DNA of 64,000 bases from Pelagibacterium luteolum (GCF_900100665.1 NZ_FNCS01000001.1:129001-193000); one strand, 5' to 3'; positions 44,389 to 53,792 are shown, counted from the stretch's first letter. A program made the numbers and translations. Notes: generated by a model not told the origin, from the sequence alone.

Positions 44389-45599
44389 CACAACAGCAGA
44401 ACGCGGGCCCGACTTTCAACAGCCGGGTCCGCGGGCTGCTCCATGGCGTTGCCTTTGGCGACGCCATCGGGGCGCCCGTCGAAAAACTGACGCCAGCCGA
44501 GATCAAACAGCTGTACGGGCGCGTCGAAACGCTCGACACCCAATGGCACCGAACGAGCCGCGACCCCGCCGCCGGCAATGGCCGCGTGCGCGGCAATGGC
44601 ATCGTCACCGACGATACGCTCATGACGCTGTCGCTGATCGCCGTCTATAACGAGGTGCGCCGCCATATCGACGCCTGGGACATGGCCGAGGGCTTCGTGC
44701 GCCAGATCGCATGGGTGCACCGCTACGTGCCCGAGCTCCAGCGCGAATGCGCCCTCCTCGAACGCCTCTTCTATCCTGAAAAATGGATATTCCAGCGCCA
44801 CCAATTGTCCTCATGCGACCCGCGCCAGGGCGGCATCGGCAACATGGTCAATTGCGGCGCCGCCATGTACATCGCCCCCATTGGCGTCGTGAACGCCTGC
44901 GACCCAATCGCCGCCTATGACGAAGCCATAGCGTTTGCCTCCGGCCATCAGCAGAGTTACGGCTTAGAGGCCGCGGGCGTCCTCGCCGCAGCCGTCGCCG
45001 CCGCCTTCGTGCCGCAAACGAGCATCGGTGAAATCGTCGGCAGCGCCCACGCCTTGGCCAAGGACGGCACCCGTACCGCCATCGCCGACATCGCCGAAGC
45101 CGCTGAAATCTTGAGGGACAAAGGCGCCGAACCCGACGAAATCGTTACGACCTTTCACGCCCGCATCGCACGCTTTTCAGCGCTCGGCGACGATCTCGAC
45201 CACACCTCGGCCCGCGCCGGTCAGCCCAATGCGGGCTACCAGCCCTCGCGCTTCCAGGCCATCGAGGAACTGCCCTTGGCGCTCGGCTTTGCCATCGCGG
45301 CCGGTGGCGATTTCCGCACCGCTATCGAGAACGGCATCAATTCGGGCCGCGACACGGATTCCATCGGCGTCATGGCCGGCGCGATACTTGGCGCCATGCA
45401 CGGCGAGGCCGTGATTGATGCTGCCGAGGCTGCCCAGATCGACAAGATCAACCGCCTAGACCTCGCATCCGAAGCCGGCCGATTTGCCGACACGGCCCTC
45501 GCCATCATGGCCGCCGACGACGCACGCCGCACCGAACTGGCCACGCGTCGCGCCGCCATTTTCGGGGACCGGACGCCCGAACGCGCCATGGCGCTCTAA
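44385..45599 (+). CDS. ADP-ribosylglycohydrolase family protein (first of two)
   Basis: A 404-residue DraG/ARH-fold enzyme, cytoplasmic with no signal. The paired-Mg2+ site motifs are complete: GVAFGDAIGAPVE at 21-33, TDDT at 75-78 and GRDTDSIG at 321-328. The family cleaves N- or O-glycosidic bonds to ribose-type sugars, classically ADP-ribose on proteins, but catabolic members act on small molecules. I start at ATG 44385 for the ATGA overlap with the binding-protein gene. Sitting in a sugar-uptake operon, it more likely hydrolyses an imported glycoside than reverses protein ADP-ribosylation. Substrate unknown. Confidence 0.87.
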   Translation: MTQQQNAGPTFNSRVRGLLHGVAFGDAIGAPVEKLTPAEIKQLYGRVETLDTQWHRTSRDPAAGNGRVRGNGIVTDDTLMTLSLIAVYNEVRRHIDAWDMAEGFVRQIAWVHRYVPELQRECALLERLFYPEKWIFQRHQLSSCDPRQGGIGNMVNCGAAMYIAPIGVVNACDPIAAYDEAIAFASGHQQSYGLEAAGVLAAAVAAAFVPQTSIGEIVGSAHALAKDGTRTAIADIAEAAEILRDKGAEPDEIVTTFHARIARFSALGDDLDHTSARAGQPNAGYQPSRFQAIEELPLALGFAIAAGGDFRTAIENGINSGRDTDSIGVMAGAILGAMHGEAVIDAAEAAQIDKINRLDLASEAGRFADTALAIMAADDARRTELATRRAAIFGDRTPERAMAL

Positions 45600-45623
45600 C
45601 CCATTCAGACTTCAGGATATTCT

Positions 45624-47720
45624 ATGCTTTCCTCTTCCGATCTCGTCTTTCGCATCTATTCGGGCTTTCTCGGCAAGGCCATCGGCGTACGTCTCGGCGC
45701 GCCGGTCGAGCCCACGATCTGGAGCTATGAGCGCATCCGCGACACCTATGGCGAGATCACTGGCTATTTGCGAGACTTCAAGACCTTCGCCGCCGACGAC
45801 GACACCAACGGCCCCGTCTATTTCATCCGCGCCATGCGCGACTACCAATTGCGCCCCACTCCGCACGAGGTCGCAAAAACCTGGCTCAACTACGCCGCCG
45901 AGGGCCATGGCATGTATTGGTGGGGTGGTTATGGCCGTTCGACCGAACACACGGCCTATCTCAATCTGCGCGCCGGTATAGAGGCCCCGCGATCGGGTTC
46001 GATCGCCCAAAACGGTGCAGCCATTGCCGAACAGATCGGCGGCCAGATTTTCATCGACAGCTGGGGCTGGGTGAACCCCGGCAACCCCGAACGCGCCGCC
46101 GAAATGTCGGCCATTGCCGCCTCGGTCGCCCATGACGGCGAGGGCCTCAACGGCGCACGCTTTTGCGCCGCGATGATCGCCGCCGCCTTTACGGCAAAAT
46201 CGGTCGATGAATTGTTCAAGATCGGACTCTCGGTCATCCCCGCTGATTCAACTTACGCCGCCGTTGTCAACGCAGTCCTTGGCCAGTTCAAGACCGACCC
46301 CGACGATTGGCGCACCTGCCGCGATCTTTTGACCCGCGATTGGGGCTATGATCGCTACCCCGGCGTCTGCCACATCATCCCCAATGCCGGTGTCCTGGCT
46401 CTCTCCATGATTTACGGCAAGGGCGATCTCTGCCGCACCGTCGAAATCGCCACGATGTGCGGGTGGGACACCGATTGTAACGCAGGCAATGCCGGTGCCA
46501 TCATCGGCACGTTTCAAGGCGCACAGGCCTCGTGGGACAAATACCGCAAACCCATCAACGACATGGTCGTGACGTCGGGCGTCACCGGCGCCCTCAATAT
46601 CGTCGATGTCCCAACCTTTGCCCGCGAACTCGCCACCCTCGCGCTACAGCTTGATGGCGAAGACATCCCCCAGGGCTGGGCCGAAGCCCTCACCGATCGC
46701 GGCGTCCATTTCGACTTCGCCCTCCCCGGCGCAACCCATGGGTTCAAGACCTCGGGCACCAACCAGCTCGAACTCAGCTGGGCCGACAAGGACAATGGTG
46801 AGGGAAACGGCGGCCTCGAAATCCTTGTGGACCGTTTCGAGCGCGGGCATTCGGGCAAAGTGTTCTGGAAGCCCTTTTACCGCCGCTCCGATTTCGACGA
46901 CGAACGATACCGCCCGATGTTCTCCCCGCTCGTTGCCAGCGGGCAGACCGTCGCGTTCGATATCTTCATGGAGCCATGGGAAGGCGACGGCCACCTCCGC
47001 ATCGCGCCCTATGTCCGCGCCACGATGAGCAAGTCGATCATCGAAACCGGCGCCTATCAGACACCAGAGGCCGGCGGCTGGACCCATATAGAATTCACGG
47101 TCCCTGACGCCGATGGAGAAGCCATCGATGAAATCGGCATCGATATCGAATATTTCGGGCGCCTGAAATTTCTGGGCAAGCTCTACCTCGCCAATTTCCG
47201 CGTCACCGGCAAAGGCGTAACCCGCATCGATCCGGCCAGGGAAATCGAGGAATGGGAGGCGATCACCCGCTTCACCTGGAACCGTGGCTATTGGAAAAAA
47301 TCGGGCGACAGGATCACGGCGCTAACCGATACCGACGCCGACCTCTGGACCGGGCACCTCTATACGCGCGACGCGACCATCGCCGCCGAGATCACCCCCC
47401 AGTCCGGCGCGTCCCATCTCGTAAGCTTCCGCGCCCAGGGCACCAGCCGCTTTTACGCCGCCGGATTTGAAGACGGCAAGCTCAGGATCGTCAAAGAGGA
47501 TTTCGGCAAGACCGTCCTCGCCGAGACCGATTTCCCGATCGCGCTGGGCCAGACCTACCGCCTCGAAGTCGAACTTCGCGGCCAAGATTTCACCGTCTCG
47601 GTCGATGGAAAGCGCCTGCTGGACGCTTCCGACACGAGCTTTGCCTATGGCCAGGCCGGCCTGCGGCTCGGCGGTCCCGGGCGCTTTGAAATCGGCGCCT
47701 TTGAAATCGCCGAGCACTAA
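45624..47720 (+). CDS. ADP-ribosylglycohydrolase-family enzyme with large C-terminal beta-rich region
   Basis: A 698-residue cytoplasmic protein. Residues 1-360 are an ARH domain: GFLGKAIGVRLGAPVE at 14-29, AADDDTNG at 57-63 where Asp replaces the usual first Thr of TDDT, and CGWDTDCNAGNAGAIIG at 279-295. Residues about 365-530 and 530-698 look like two jelly-roll or LamG-type modules (ending QAGLRLGGPGRFEIGAFEIA), which often bind carbohydrate. It has no secretion signal. It follows the first ARH gene after 24 bases with AGGAT upstream. The two are too different to be a recent duplication. The substrate is unknown. Confidence 0.83.
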   Translation: MLSSSDLVFRIYSGFLGKAIGVRLGAPVEPTIWSYERIRDTYGEITGYLRDFKTFAADDDTNGPVYFIRAMRDYQLRPTPHEVAKTWLNYAAEGHGMYWWGGYGRSTEHTAYLNLRAGIEAPRSGSIAQNGAAIAEQIGGQIFIDSWGWVNPGNPERAAEMSAIAASVAHDGEGLNGARFCAAMIAAAFTAKSVDELFKIGLSVIPADSTYAAVVNAVLGQFKTDPDDWRTCRDLLTRDWGYDRYPGVCHIIPNAGVLALSMIYGKGDLCRTVEIATMCGWDTDCNAGNAGAIIGTFQGAQASWDKYRKPINDMVVTSGVTGALNIVDVPTFARELATLALQLDGEDIPQGWAEALTDRGVHFDFALPGATHGFKTSGTNQLELSWADKDNGEGNGGLEILVDRFERGHSGKVFWKPFYRRSDFDDERYRPMFSPLVASGQTVAFDIFMEPWEGDGHLRIAPYVRATMSKSIIETGAYQTPEAGGWTHIEFTVPDADGEAIDEIGIDIEYFGRLKFLGKLYLANFRVTGKGVTRIDPAREIEEWEAITRFTWNRGYWKKSGDRITALTDTDADLWTGHLYTRDATIAAEITPQSGASHLVSFRAQGTSRFYAAGFEDGKLRIVKEDFGKTVLAETDFPIALGQTYRLEVELRGQDFTVSVDGKRLLDASDTSFAYGQAGLRLGGPGRFEIGAFEIAEH

Positions 47721-47737
47721 CATCGGGAGGACAAGCG

Positions 47738-48802
47738 ATGTCCGAGATCACGCTCAAAAACGTCTCCAAGCGCTACGGTCAGGTGCCGGTGCTCAACGAC
47801 ATTTCCATTGCCATTGAGGAAGGTGAGTTCGTAGTCCTCGTCGGCCCCTCGGGCTGCGGAAAATCGACGCTTTTGCGCATGATCGCCGGGCTCGAAGACA
47901 TCACTGCCGGCGAGGTCACCATCGGCGGCAAGGTGGTCAACACGATGCCCGCCAAACAGCGCGACCTCGCCATGGTCTTCCAGTCCTATGCGCTTTATCC
48001 GCATATGAAAGTGGCCGACAATATGAGCTTTGCGCTAAAGCTCGCCGGCCAACCCAAAGCCGAAATCGCCGCGCGGGTAAAAGAAGCCGCCGATATCTTG
48101 GGCCTCGAAAACCTTCTCGACCGCCTGCCGCGCGAACTCTCGGGTGGTCAGCGCCAGCGCGTCGCAATGGGACGCGCCATCGTGCGCAATCCCACCGCCT
48201 TCCTCTTCGATGAACCGCTCTCGAACCTCGACGCCAAGCTCCGCGTCAAGATGCGGTCCGAGATCAAAAAGCTCCATCAGCGGCTCGGCAAGACGATGAT
48301 CTACGTCACACACGACCAGACCGAAGCCATGACGCTCGCCGACAGGATCGTGGTACTCCATGATGGCGACATCGCCCAGCTCGGCACCCCGCTCGAAGTC
48401 TATCAGGACCCAGCCAGTACCTTCGTCGCCGGCTTTATCGGCTCGCCCGAGATCAACCTTCTCGACGCCAAAACGCTCGGCTCGGACAAAAGCGAAATCG
48501 AACTCGCCGACGGCGCCCGCATGCCCATCGCGGCACCCTCCCCCCTGCCCGCCGGCACCCCGATCATCTATGGCGTGCGCCCGCAACATTTCACCATCGC
48601 CCCCACCGGCCTTCGCGCCGAAGTGGTGCTTGTCGAACCCATCGGCGACAGCCAGGACCTCGTCGTCCGCATCGGCGAGACCGAGTTTTCCGTCGTCATC
48701 CACAACCACGCGATCCTCTCGCCCGGCGACACCATCACCATCGCGCCCGATATCGACAAGGCCCTGCTCTTTGACGCCAAAACGGGCCAAAGGCTGCGTT
48801 GA
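47738..48802 (+). CDS. Sugar ABC importer ATP-binding protein (MsmK/UgpC type)
   Basis: A 354-residue ATPase with [52 protein letters not shown] and YVTHDQTEAMTLA, plus a C-terminal regulatory domain (GVRPQHFTIAPTG). It completes the Lpl-type importer, whose operon otherwise lacks an ATPase. GGGAGGAC precedes the start. The stop overlaps the CoA-transferase start as TGATG. Confidence 0.95.
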   Translation: MSEITLKNVSKRYGQVPVLNDISIAIEEGEFVVLVGPSGCGKSTLLRMIAGLEDITAGEVTIGGKVVNTMPAKQRDLAMVFQSYALYPHMKVADNMSFALKLAGQPKAEIAARVKEAADILGLENLLDRLPRELSGGQRQRVAMGRAIVRNPTAFLFDEPLSNLDAKLRVKMRSEIKKLHQRLGKTMIYVTHDQTEAMTLADRIVVLHDGDIAQLGTPLEVYQDPASTFVAGFIGSPEINLLDAKTLGSDKSEIELADGARMPIAAPSPLPAGTPIIYGVRPQHFTIAPTGLRAEVVLVEPIGDSQDLVVRIGETEFSVVIHNHAILSPGDTITIAPDIDKALLFDAKTGQRLR

Positions 48803-50007
48803 TGACAACTCGCGCCTTCGACCCAGAGGCCAAAGGCCCCCTTAGCGGCATCAAAGTCCTCGACCTCTCGCGCCTCGTTGCCGGCAACATGACCTCGCTG
48901 CAGCTCGGCGATTTCGGCGCCGATGTGATCAAGGTCGAGCCGCCCACCGGCGACCCCTTGCGCGCCTGGACCGAAGAGGGCACCCCGTTTTTCTGGAAAG
49001 TCTATGGCCGCAACAAGCGCTCAATTGCCCTCGATCTGCGCCGCCCGGCCGCCATGGACGCCCTCTGGGCCTTGATCGAGACCGCAGACGTCTTCATCGA
49101 AAACTTTCGCCCCGGCACGCTCGAAAAAATGGGCCTCGCCCCAAAAGCGCTCCACGCCCGTAGTCCCGGCCTCATCGTCCTTCGCGTCTCGGGCTATGGC
49201 CAGACCGGCCCTTACGCCCAATGGCCCGGCTTTGGCACCATCGTCGAGGCCATGAGCGGCTATGCGTATCGCACCGGCCACCCCGATCGCGAACCCATCC
49301 TCCCCCCGCTTGCCCTTGCCGACATGATCGCAGGCATCTATGGCGCCTCCGCCGTCACCACGGCCCTTCTGGCGCGCGAAAAAGGCACGGCACAGGGCCA
49401 GATCATCGACCTCTCGCTCCTTGAGCCGATCTTTTCCGTCCTCGGCCCCGAAGCTGCGATCTTTGCCAGAACCGGCACGATCAAGGAGCGCATCGGTTCG
49501 GCCTCCAACACCTCGTCTCCGCGCAACGTCTATGTCTGCGGCGATGGCAAACACCTTGCTCTCTCGGGTTCGACCCAGGCCGTCGCCCACCGCATCTTTG
49601 CGATCATCGGCCGCCCCGACATGATCGACGACCCGCGCTTTGCCAGCAATGCCGACAGGATCAAACATCGCGAGATCGTCGATGCTGCGATCGGCGGCTG
49701 GTTCGCCGCCCGCACCAGCGATGAGGCCCTGACGATCATGCGCGACGCCGGCGCCACCGTCGGCCCCATCTATTCGATCGCCGACGCATATGAAGACCCG
49801 CACTTCCGCGAACGCGAAGTGTTTCTCGAACTTGAGGACGCCCAGTTCGGTACGCTCCCCATGCACAATATCGTCCCGCGCCTGTCACAAACCCCCGGCG
49901 GCTTTTTCCGCCCCGCCCCCGATCTCGGCGCCGATGGCCAAAGAATCCTCGCCGAAGCCGGACTCGAGCCCACCGAAATCACCGCAGCACTGGCAACCAA
50001 ACAATGA
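48802..50007 (+). CDS. CaiB/BaiF-family (class III) CoA-transferase
   Basis: A 401-residue CoA-transferase. It moves CoA from an acyl-CoA donor to a carboxylic acid in the cytoplasm. The N-terminal signature GIKVLDLSRLVAGNMTSLQL and DFGADVIKVEPP are present. The catalytic Asp is in ALADMIAGIYGA near 173-185. ATG 48802 is preferred over TTG 48799 because it gives a TGATG overlap with the ATPase gene. It overlaps the CitE-like gene as ATGA, so activation and cleavage of one organic acid is the likely pair of steps. Succinyl-CoA is the usual donor, not shown here. Confidence 0.92.
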   Translation: MTTRAFDPEAKGPLSGIKVLDLSRLVAGNMTSLQLGDFGADVIKVEPPTGDPLRAWTEEGTPFFWKVYGRNKRSIALDLRRPAAMDALWALIETADVFIENFRPGTLEKMGLAPKALHARSPGLIVLRVSGYGQTGPYAQWPGFGTIVEAMSGYAYRTGHPDREPILPPLALADMIAGIYGASAVTTALLAREKGTAQGQIIDLSLLEPIFSVLGPEAAIFARTGTIKERIGSASNTSSPRNVYVCGDGKHLALSGSTQAVAHRIFAIIGRPDMIDDPRFASNADRIKHREIVDAAIGGWFAARTSDEALTIMRDAGATVGPIYSIADAYEDPHFREREVFLELEDAQFGTLPMHNIVPRLSQTPGGFFRPAPDLGADGQRILAEAGLEPTEITAALATKQ

Positions 50008-50795
50008 CCCTGCGCTCGCTTCTCTACGTCCCCGCCGACAACGAACGTTTCGTCGCCAAGGCGCACACGCGGGGCGCCGACGCCATCATCCTCGATCTCG
50101 AAGATTCCATCCGCCCCGAACGCCGCGACATGGCTTGCGACGCGCTCCCGGCCTCGATCGCCTCGGCCCGTCGGAACGGCGCCAAAATCTTCGTCCGCAT
50201 CAACCCCGAACCCGAAACCTCAGCGCGCGACACCAGCGCAGCCCGTGCCGCCGGCGCCGACGCCCTCTATGTCTCCAAAGCCAGCCGATCCCGTATCGAA
50301 ACCCTCGCGACAGAGGCCCCCGGCCTTGCGCTTTTCGCTCTCATCGAAGACCCCGCCGCCCTTCTCGACGCCGCAGCCATCGCCGCCCATCCCGCGGTCG
50401 CCGGCCTCTCGGTCGGCGGCGAAGATCTCGCCACCGCGCTCGGCGCACAACCCGATCCCGATACGCTCAAAATGCCCAAGCTGATGGTCCACTACGCCGC
50501 AAAAGCGCACGGCAAGCTCTCGCTTGGCCTCTTTCGCACGATCGCCGATTACGCCGACCTCAAAGCCATCGAAACCGCCGCGCGAGAAGCCCGCCGCCAC
50601 GGCTTTGACGGCGCCAGCTGCGTCCACCCGTCCGCCGTCCCAATCCTCAATCTGGCCTTCGCGCCGACCCCCGAGGACATGGCCTGGGCCCACCGCGTCA
50701 TCGCCGCCGCCGACGCCTCCCCCTCAGGCGCCTTCGTTCTCGACGGTCGCATGATCGACGCCCCCATCATCGCCCGCGCCCGCGCGATGATCTGA
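50004..50795 (+). CDS. CitE-like HpcH/HpaI-family CoA-ester lyase
   Basis: A 263-residue TIM-barrel lyase. The family splits beta-hydroxyacyl-CoAs such as malyl-CoA or citramalyl-CoA. Conserved residues include DLEDSIRPERR at 31-41, Arg65 (IFVRIN), metal ligands Glu115 (ALIEDP) and Asp141 (GGEDLATALG), and GFDGASCVHPSAV near the end. Coupling to a CoA-transferase is the layout known from itaconate and citramalate breakdown, but no hydratase is present here. It ends directly against the convergent tctA, no bases between the stops. Confidence 0.9.
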   Translation: MTLRSLLYVPADNERFVAKAHTRGADAIILDLEDSIRPERRDMACDALPASIASARRNGAKIFVRINPEPETSARDTSAARAAGADALYVSKASRSRIETLATEAPGLALFALIEDPAALLDAAAIAAHPAVAGLSVGGEDLATALGAQPDPDTLKMPKLMVHYAAKAHGKLSLGLFRTIADYADLKAIETAAREARRHGFDGASCVHPSAVPILNLAFAPTPEDMAWAHRVIAAADASPSGAFVLDGRMIDAPIIARARAMI

Positions 50796-52283
50796 CTACG
50801 CCCGCGCCCGCCGGATCCCTGCCGCAATCGCAGGCGACAGCCAGATCAGCACCGTCAACAGAGCGAGCCCCGCCGCGATCGGGCGGTCGATGAACGCCAT
50901 CCAGTTTCCGCTCGATTTCATCATCGAGCTCAGGAAATTCTGCTCCAGCAACGGCCCCAGCACCACGCCCAGAACGAACGGCGCCAGCGGAAATTTATAG
51001 GCTTCGAGCACGAACCCGATCACTCCGAACGCCAGCGCCACGCCCACGGCGCTTATGGTGTTTTCCATGGCGAACGCGCCCACGAGGCAGAAGATGAAGA
51101 TGATCGGCATCAGGATATTGAGCCGCACCGTCAGCATCAATCGGCTGAGCTTGATCGCCAACCAACCGAGCGGGATCAGCAGCAGGTTGGCCAGGAAAAA
51201 CGCGCCGAAAATCGCATAGACGATCTGCGGGTTGTTCAAAAAGATCGTCGGGCCGGGATTGACCCCCTTCATGAACAGCACGCCGATGATGATCGCCGCG
51301 ATCGCATCGCCCGGAATGCCGAACACCAGCGACGGAATGAACCCGCCGCTCACCGCAGCGTTGTTGGCCGCGCCCGCAGCCGCCAACCCCTCGGTCGAGC
51401 CCTTGCCGAATTTCTCCGGCTCGCGGGCGAACCGCTTGGCCACCGAATAGGAAATCCACGCGGCGATATCGGCACCCGCCCCCGGCAAAATGCCCAGCGT
51501 CGTACCCAGCACATTGCCCTGCGCAATGGAGCGGCGCTCCTTCCACAAGATCTTGCCCTGCCCCTCGAACACGCCCTTGATGGCGTTCTGCTCGAGCCGC
51601 ATCGGCTGCTCTCGCCGCGCGTAATAGCGGAAAATTTCGGCGATCGCGAACAGCCCGATCATGATCGGCACCAGCGACAGCCCGCCGATAAGATTGGGGC
51701 TCCCGAAGGTAAAGCGCGGCACCCCGCTCACCGGATCGATCCCGATGGTCGCCACAAACAGCCCCAGCGCCAGCGACAGAATGCCCTTGATCCGCGACGA
51801 CGAAATCATGAACGCCGTCGTCGTCAGCCCCAAAAGGCAGAGCCAGAAATACTCGTAGGACGAAAACTTCAACGCAACGCTGGCCAGCGGCGGCGCAAGC
51901 GTCGCAAGGATCAGCGCCCCGAACAGCCCGCCGATGGCCGAGGTCAAAAGGCAGATGCCCATGGCCACATGCGCTTTGCCCTGCTTGGTCAGTGAAAACG
52001 CATCGTCGGTATAGGCGGCCGAAGCGGGCGTGCCAGGCATGCGCAGCAGCACCGATGGAATATCGCCCGAAAACATCGCCATGGCCGATGCGGTGACCAT
52101 AGCGGCAATGGCCGGCACGGGATCCATATAGAACGTCACCGGCACCAGCAGCGCCACGGCCATGGTCGCCGTCAGCCCGGGCAAGGCGCCCATGAACAAC
52201 CCGAAAATGCCGCTTAAAACGATAACGACTAAAACGTCGAATTGAAAAAGCAGCCCCAGTCCCGCGATCACATTGTCCATCAT
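50796..52283 (-). CDS. tctA: Tripartite tricarboxylate transporter, large membrane subunit
   Basis: A 495-residue permease with about 12 helices. The conserved stretches GLFMGALPGLTATMAVALLV, FSGDIPSVLLRMPGTPASA and GILPGAGADIAAWISY are diagnostic for TctA. I start at ATG 52283 (MMDNV), overlapping the tctB stop; ATG 52280 is equally possible. With TctB and TctC it imports carboxylates using the ion gradient. Confidence 0.95.
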   Translation of the reverse strand: MMDNVIAGLGLLFQFDVLVVIVLSGIFGLFMGALPGLTATMAVALLVPVTFYMDPVPAIAAMVTASAMAMFSGDIPSVLLRMPGTPASAAYTDDAFSLTKQGKAHVAMGICLLTSAIGGLFGALILATLAPPLASVALKFSSYEYFWLCLLGLTTTAFMISSSRIKGILSLALGLFVATIGIDPVSGVPRFTFGSPNLIGGLSLVPIMIGLFAIAEIFRYYARREQPMRLEQNAIKGVFEGQGKILWKERRSIAQGNVLGTTLGILPGAGADIAAWISYSVAKRFAREPEKFGKGSTEGLAAAGAANNAAVSGGFIPSLVFGIPGDAIAAIIIGVLFMKGVNPGPTIFLNNPQIVYAIFGAFFLANLLLIPLGWLAIKLSRLMLTVRLNILMPIIFIFCLVGAFAMENTISAVGVALAFGVIGFVLEAYKFPLAPFVLGVVLGPLLEQNFLSSMMKSSGNWMAFIDRPIAAGLALLTVLIWLSPAIAAGIRRARA

Positions 52284-52747
52284 ATCCACCCACTCCAGGG
52301 GGTCAAAAGGCCCAACGGCAGGGGCACGAGTAGAAATTTGGCAAAGACGATATAGATGACCACCGATCCGATGATCCCGATGGCCAGCGCCTGAAGCCAC
52401 CCGACGCGCCCCAAAAGCAAGAGCCCGGTGAGGATCACCGGCGCCAAAAGCAGAAAGCCGATCTGCTGGCTGAAAAAGACGTAGATCAGCGCCGCGATCA
52501 GAACGACCAGCGGCTTGCCGAAATCTCTAAGCGCATACCTGTCACCCTCTTCCTCATGCACCAGCGCGGTCTTGGCTACAGCCAGCAGCGCCCCTGCAAT
52601 GGCGATGACACTGCCGAGGATGATCGGAAAAAACCCGGCCCCATACTGAATGCGGGTTGCCGCGATCGGCGCAGGCAATTGCAGCGACAGATAGACGATA
52701 GCCAGCCCGAACAGCGCCAGCCCCGCCCCAAGAAAGCGTTGGGTCAT
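52280..52747 (-). CDS. tctB: Tripartite tricarboxylate transporter, small membrane subunit
   Basis: A 155-residue protein with four helices, the TctB size and pattern (IQYGAGFFPIILGSVIAIAG, then VVLIAALIYVFF and a long C-terminal hydrophobic pair). I start at ATG 52747 because GGGAG lies 9 bases upstream; an in-frame ATG at 52768 is less well placed. It shares an overlapping junction with tctA. Confidence 0.88.
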   Translation of the reverse strand: MTQRFLGAGLALFGLAIVYLSLQLPAPIAATRIQYGAGFFPIILGSVIAIAGALLAVAKTALVHEEEGDRYALRDFGKPLVVLIAALIYVFFSQQIGFLLLAPVILTGLLLLGRVGWLQALAIGIIGSVVIYIVFAKFLLVPLPLGLLTPWSGWI

Positions 52748-52773
52748 GGTAAAAACTCCCGCATCCAACGAAA

Positions 52774-52796
52774 GTGCCGGCGATCTCCGCCGGCAC
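52774..52796 (-). promoter_or_regulatory. Hairpin between tctC and tctB
   Basis: GTGCCGGCG and CGCCGGCAC form a perfect 9-bp stem with a 5-base loop. On the minus strand only TTTCG follows, so partial termination or 3'-end protection of tctC mRNA is more likely than full termination. Confidence 0.55.
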
Positions 52797-52829
52797 GCTG
52801 GTTTGGCGCTTTTGCGCCGATCCTATCTC

Positions 52830-53792
52830 TTACTGCCCCGAGAGCGCGTTGAGAACAGTCTCGGTTTCCGCGTAATGCTCGTCGAGAAAGGCCGTGAACG
52901 CCTCGTGGTCGAGATAGGAAATCCCAAACCCACGGCTTTGCATGCCTTCGATAAAGCGCGGCGTTTCGACAGCCGCCGCAACCGCTGCGTCGAGCTTGGC
53001 GACAATCTCGGGATCAAGACCGGCCGGGCCCGCGATACCGCGCCACGTGCCGCCGACATAGGACGTCCCGATGGCTTCTTCGACGGTGGGGATGGTGTCA
53101 TCGATCGCCAGGCGCTCATTGCCCATCACGGCCAGCGTCTTGACGATGCCGGCATCGGCCATCGAAGTCGTTTCAGGCACCGAGCAGAGCACCACATCGA
53201 TACCGCCCGAAGCCAGTTCCTGCAGCGCCGCTGCCGAACCCTGCGCCGGGATCAGATTGATCTGGCTCACATCGACGCCTTCGCCCAGCAGCATGGAGAC
53301 GAACGGAATGTCCCAGCTCGCATTGCAGGTGCCGCCGCACGAGATGTTAAAGCCCGAGGGATCTGCCTTGATGGCGTCGATCAAGGCGCCAAGGTCCTGA
53401 TACTCGGAATCGGCGGAAACGTGGATGGCGGAAGGATCGGCATTGAACTGGGCGATCGGGGTGAAATCGTCAGGCATGAAATCAGCCTGCCCGAGCATCG
53501 AAAACTGTGCGATCGGCGAAAGCTGGCCGAACATGTAGCCATCGGGCGCTGCCGTCGTATAGGCGGTGTAGCCGACGATACCCGAAGCCTGCGCCAGATT
53601 GACGACGGTAAAGGGCTGGCCCAGCGTTTCTTCGAGTTCGGCGGCCATCAGCCGGAACGTTGCGTCCGAGCCGCCACCGGCACCGGCAACCACGACCAGT
53701 TGGACCGGCCGTGTTGGCCATTCCTGCGCCTGTGCGGCCATGGGTAGTGCCGTTGCGGCCAGAAGGCCGGCAGCCAGAATTGATTTCATCAT
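52830..53792 (-). CDS. tctC: Tripartite tricarboxylate transporter, periplasmic binding protein
   Basis: A 320-residue binding protein with a signal peptide (LLAATALPMAAQAQ, cut near residue 22). EWPTRPVQLVVVAGAGGGSD is the standard TctC opening and the ligand-loop region ISCGGTCNASW is present, with two cysteines that could pair. GGGAGGATAT precedes the start. It delivers a carboxylate to TctAB. The ligand is unknown. Confidence 0.93.
   Translation of the reverse strand: MMKSILAAGLLAATALPMAAQAQEWPTRPVQLVVVAGAGGGSDATFRLMAAELEETLGQPFTVVNLAQASGIVGYTAYTTAAPDGYMFGQLSPIAQFSMLGQADFMPDDFTPIAQFNADPSAIHVSADSEYQDLGALIDAIKADPSGFNISCGGTCNASWDIPFVSMLLGEGVDVSQINLIPAQGSAAALQELASGGIDVVLCSVPETTSMADAGIVKTLAVMGNERLAIDDTIPTVEEAIGTSYVGGTWRGIAGPAGLDPEIVAKLDAAVAAAVETPRFIEGMQSRGFGISYLDHEAFTAFLDEHYAETETVLNALSGQ

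Noticed and set aside
44385-47720. The two ARH genes as a DraT/DraG-type or toxin-antitoxin ADP-ribosylation system
   Set aside because: No ADP-ribosyltransferase or DarT-like gene is adjacent, and both lie inside an importer operon with catabolic genes.
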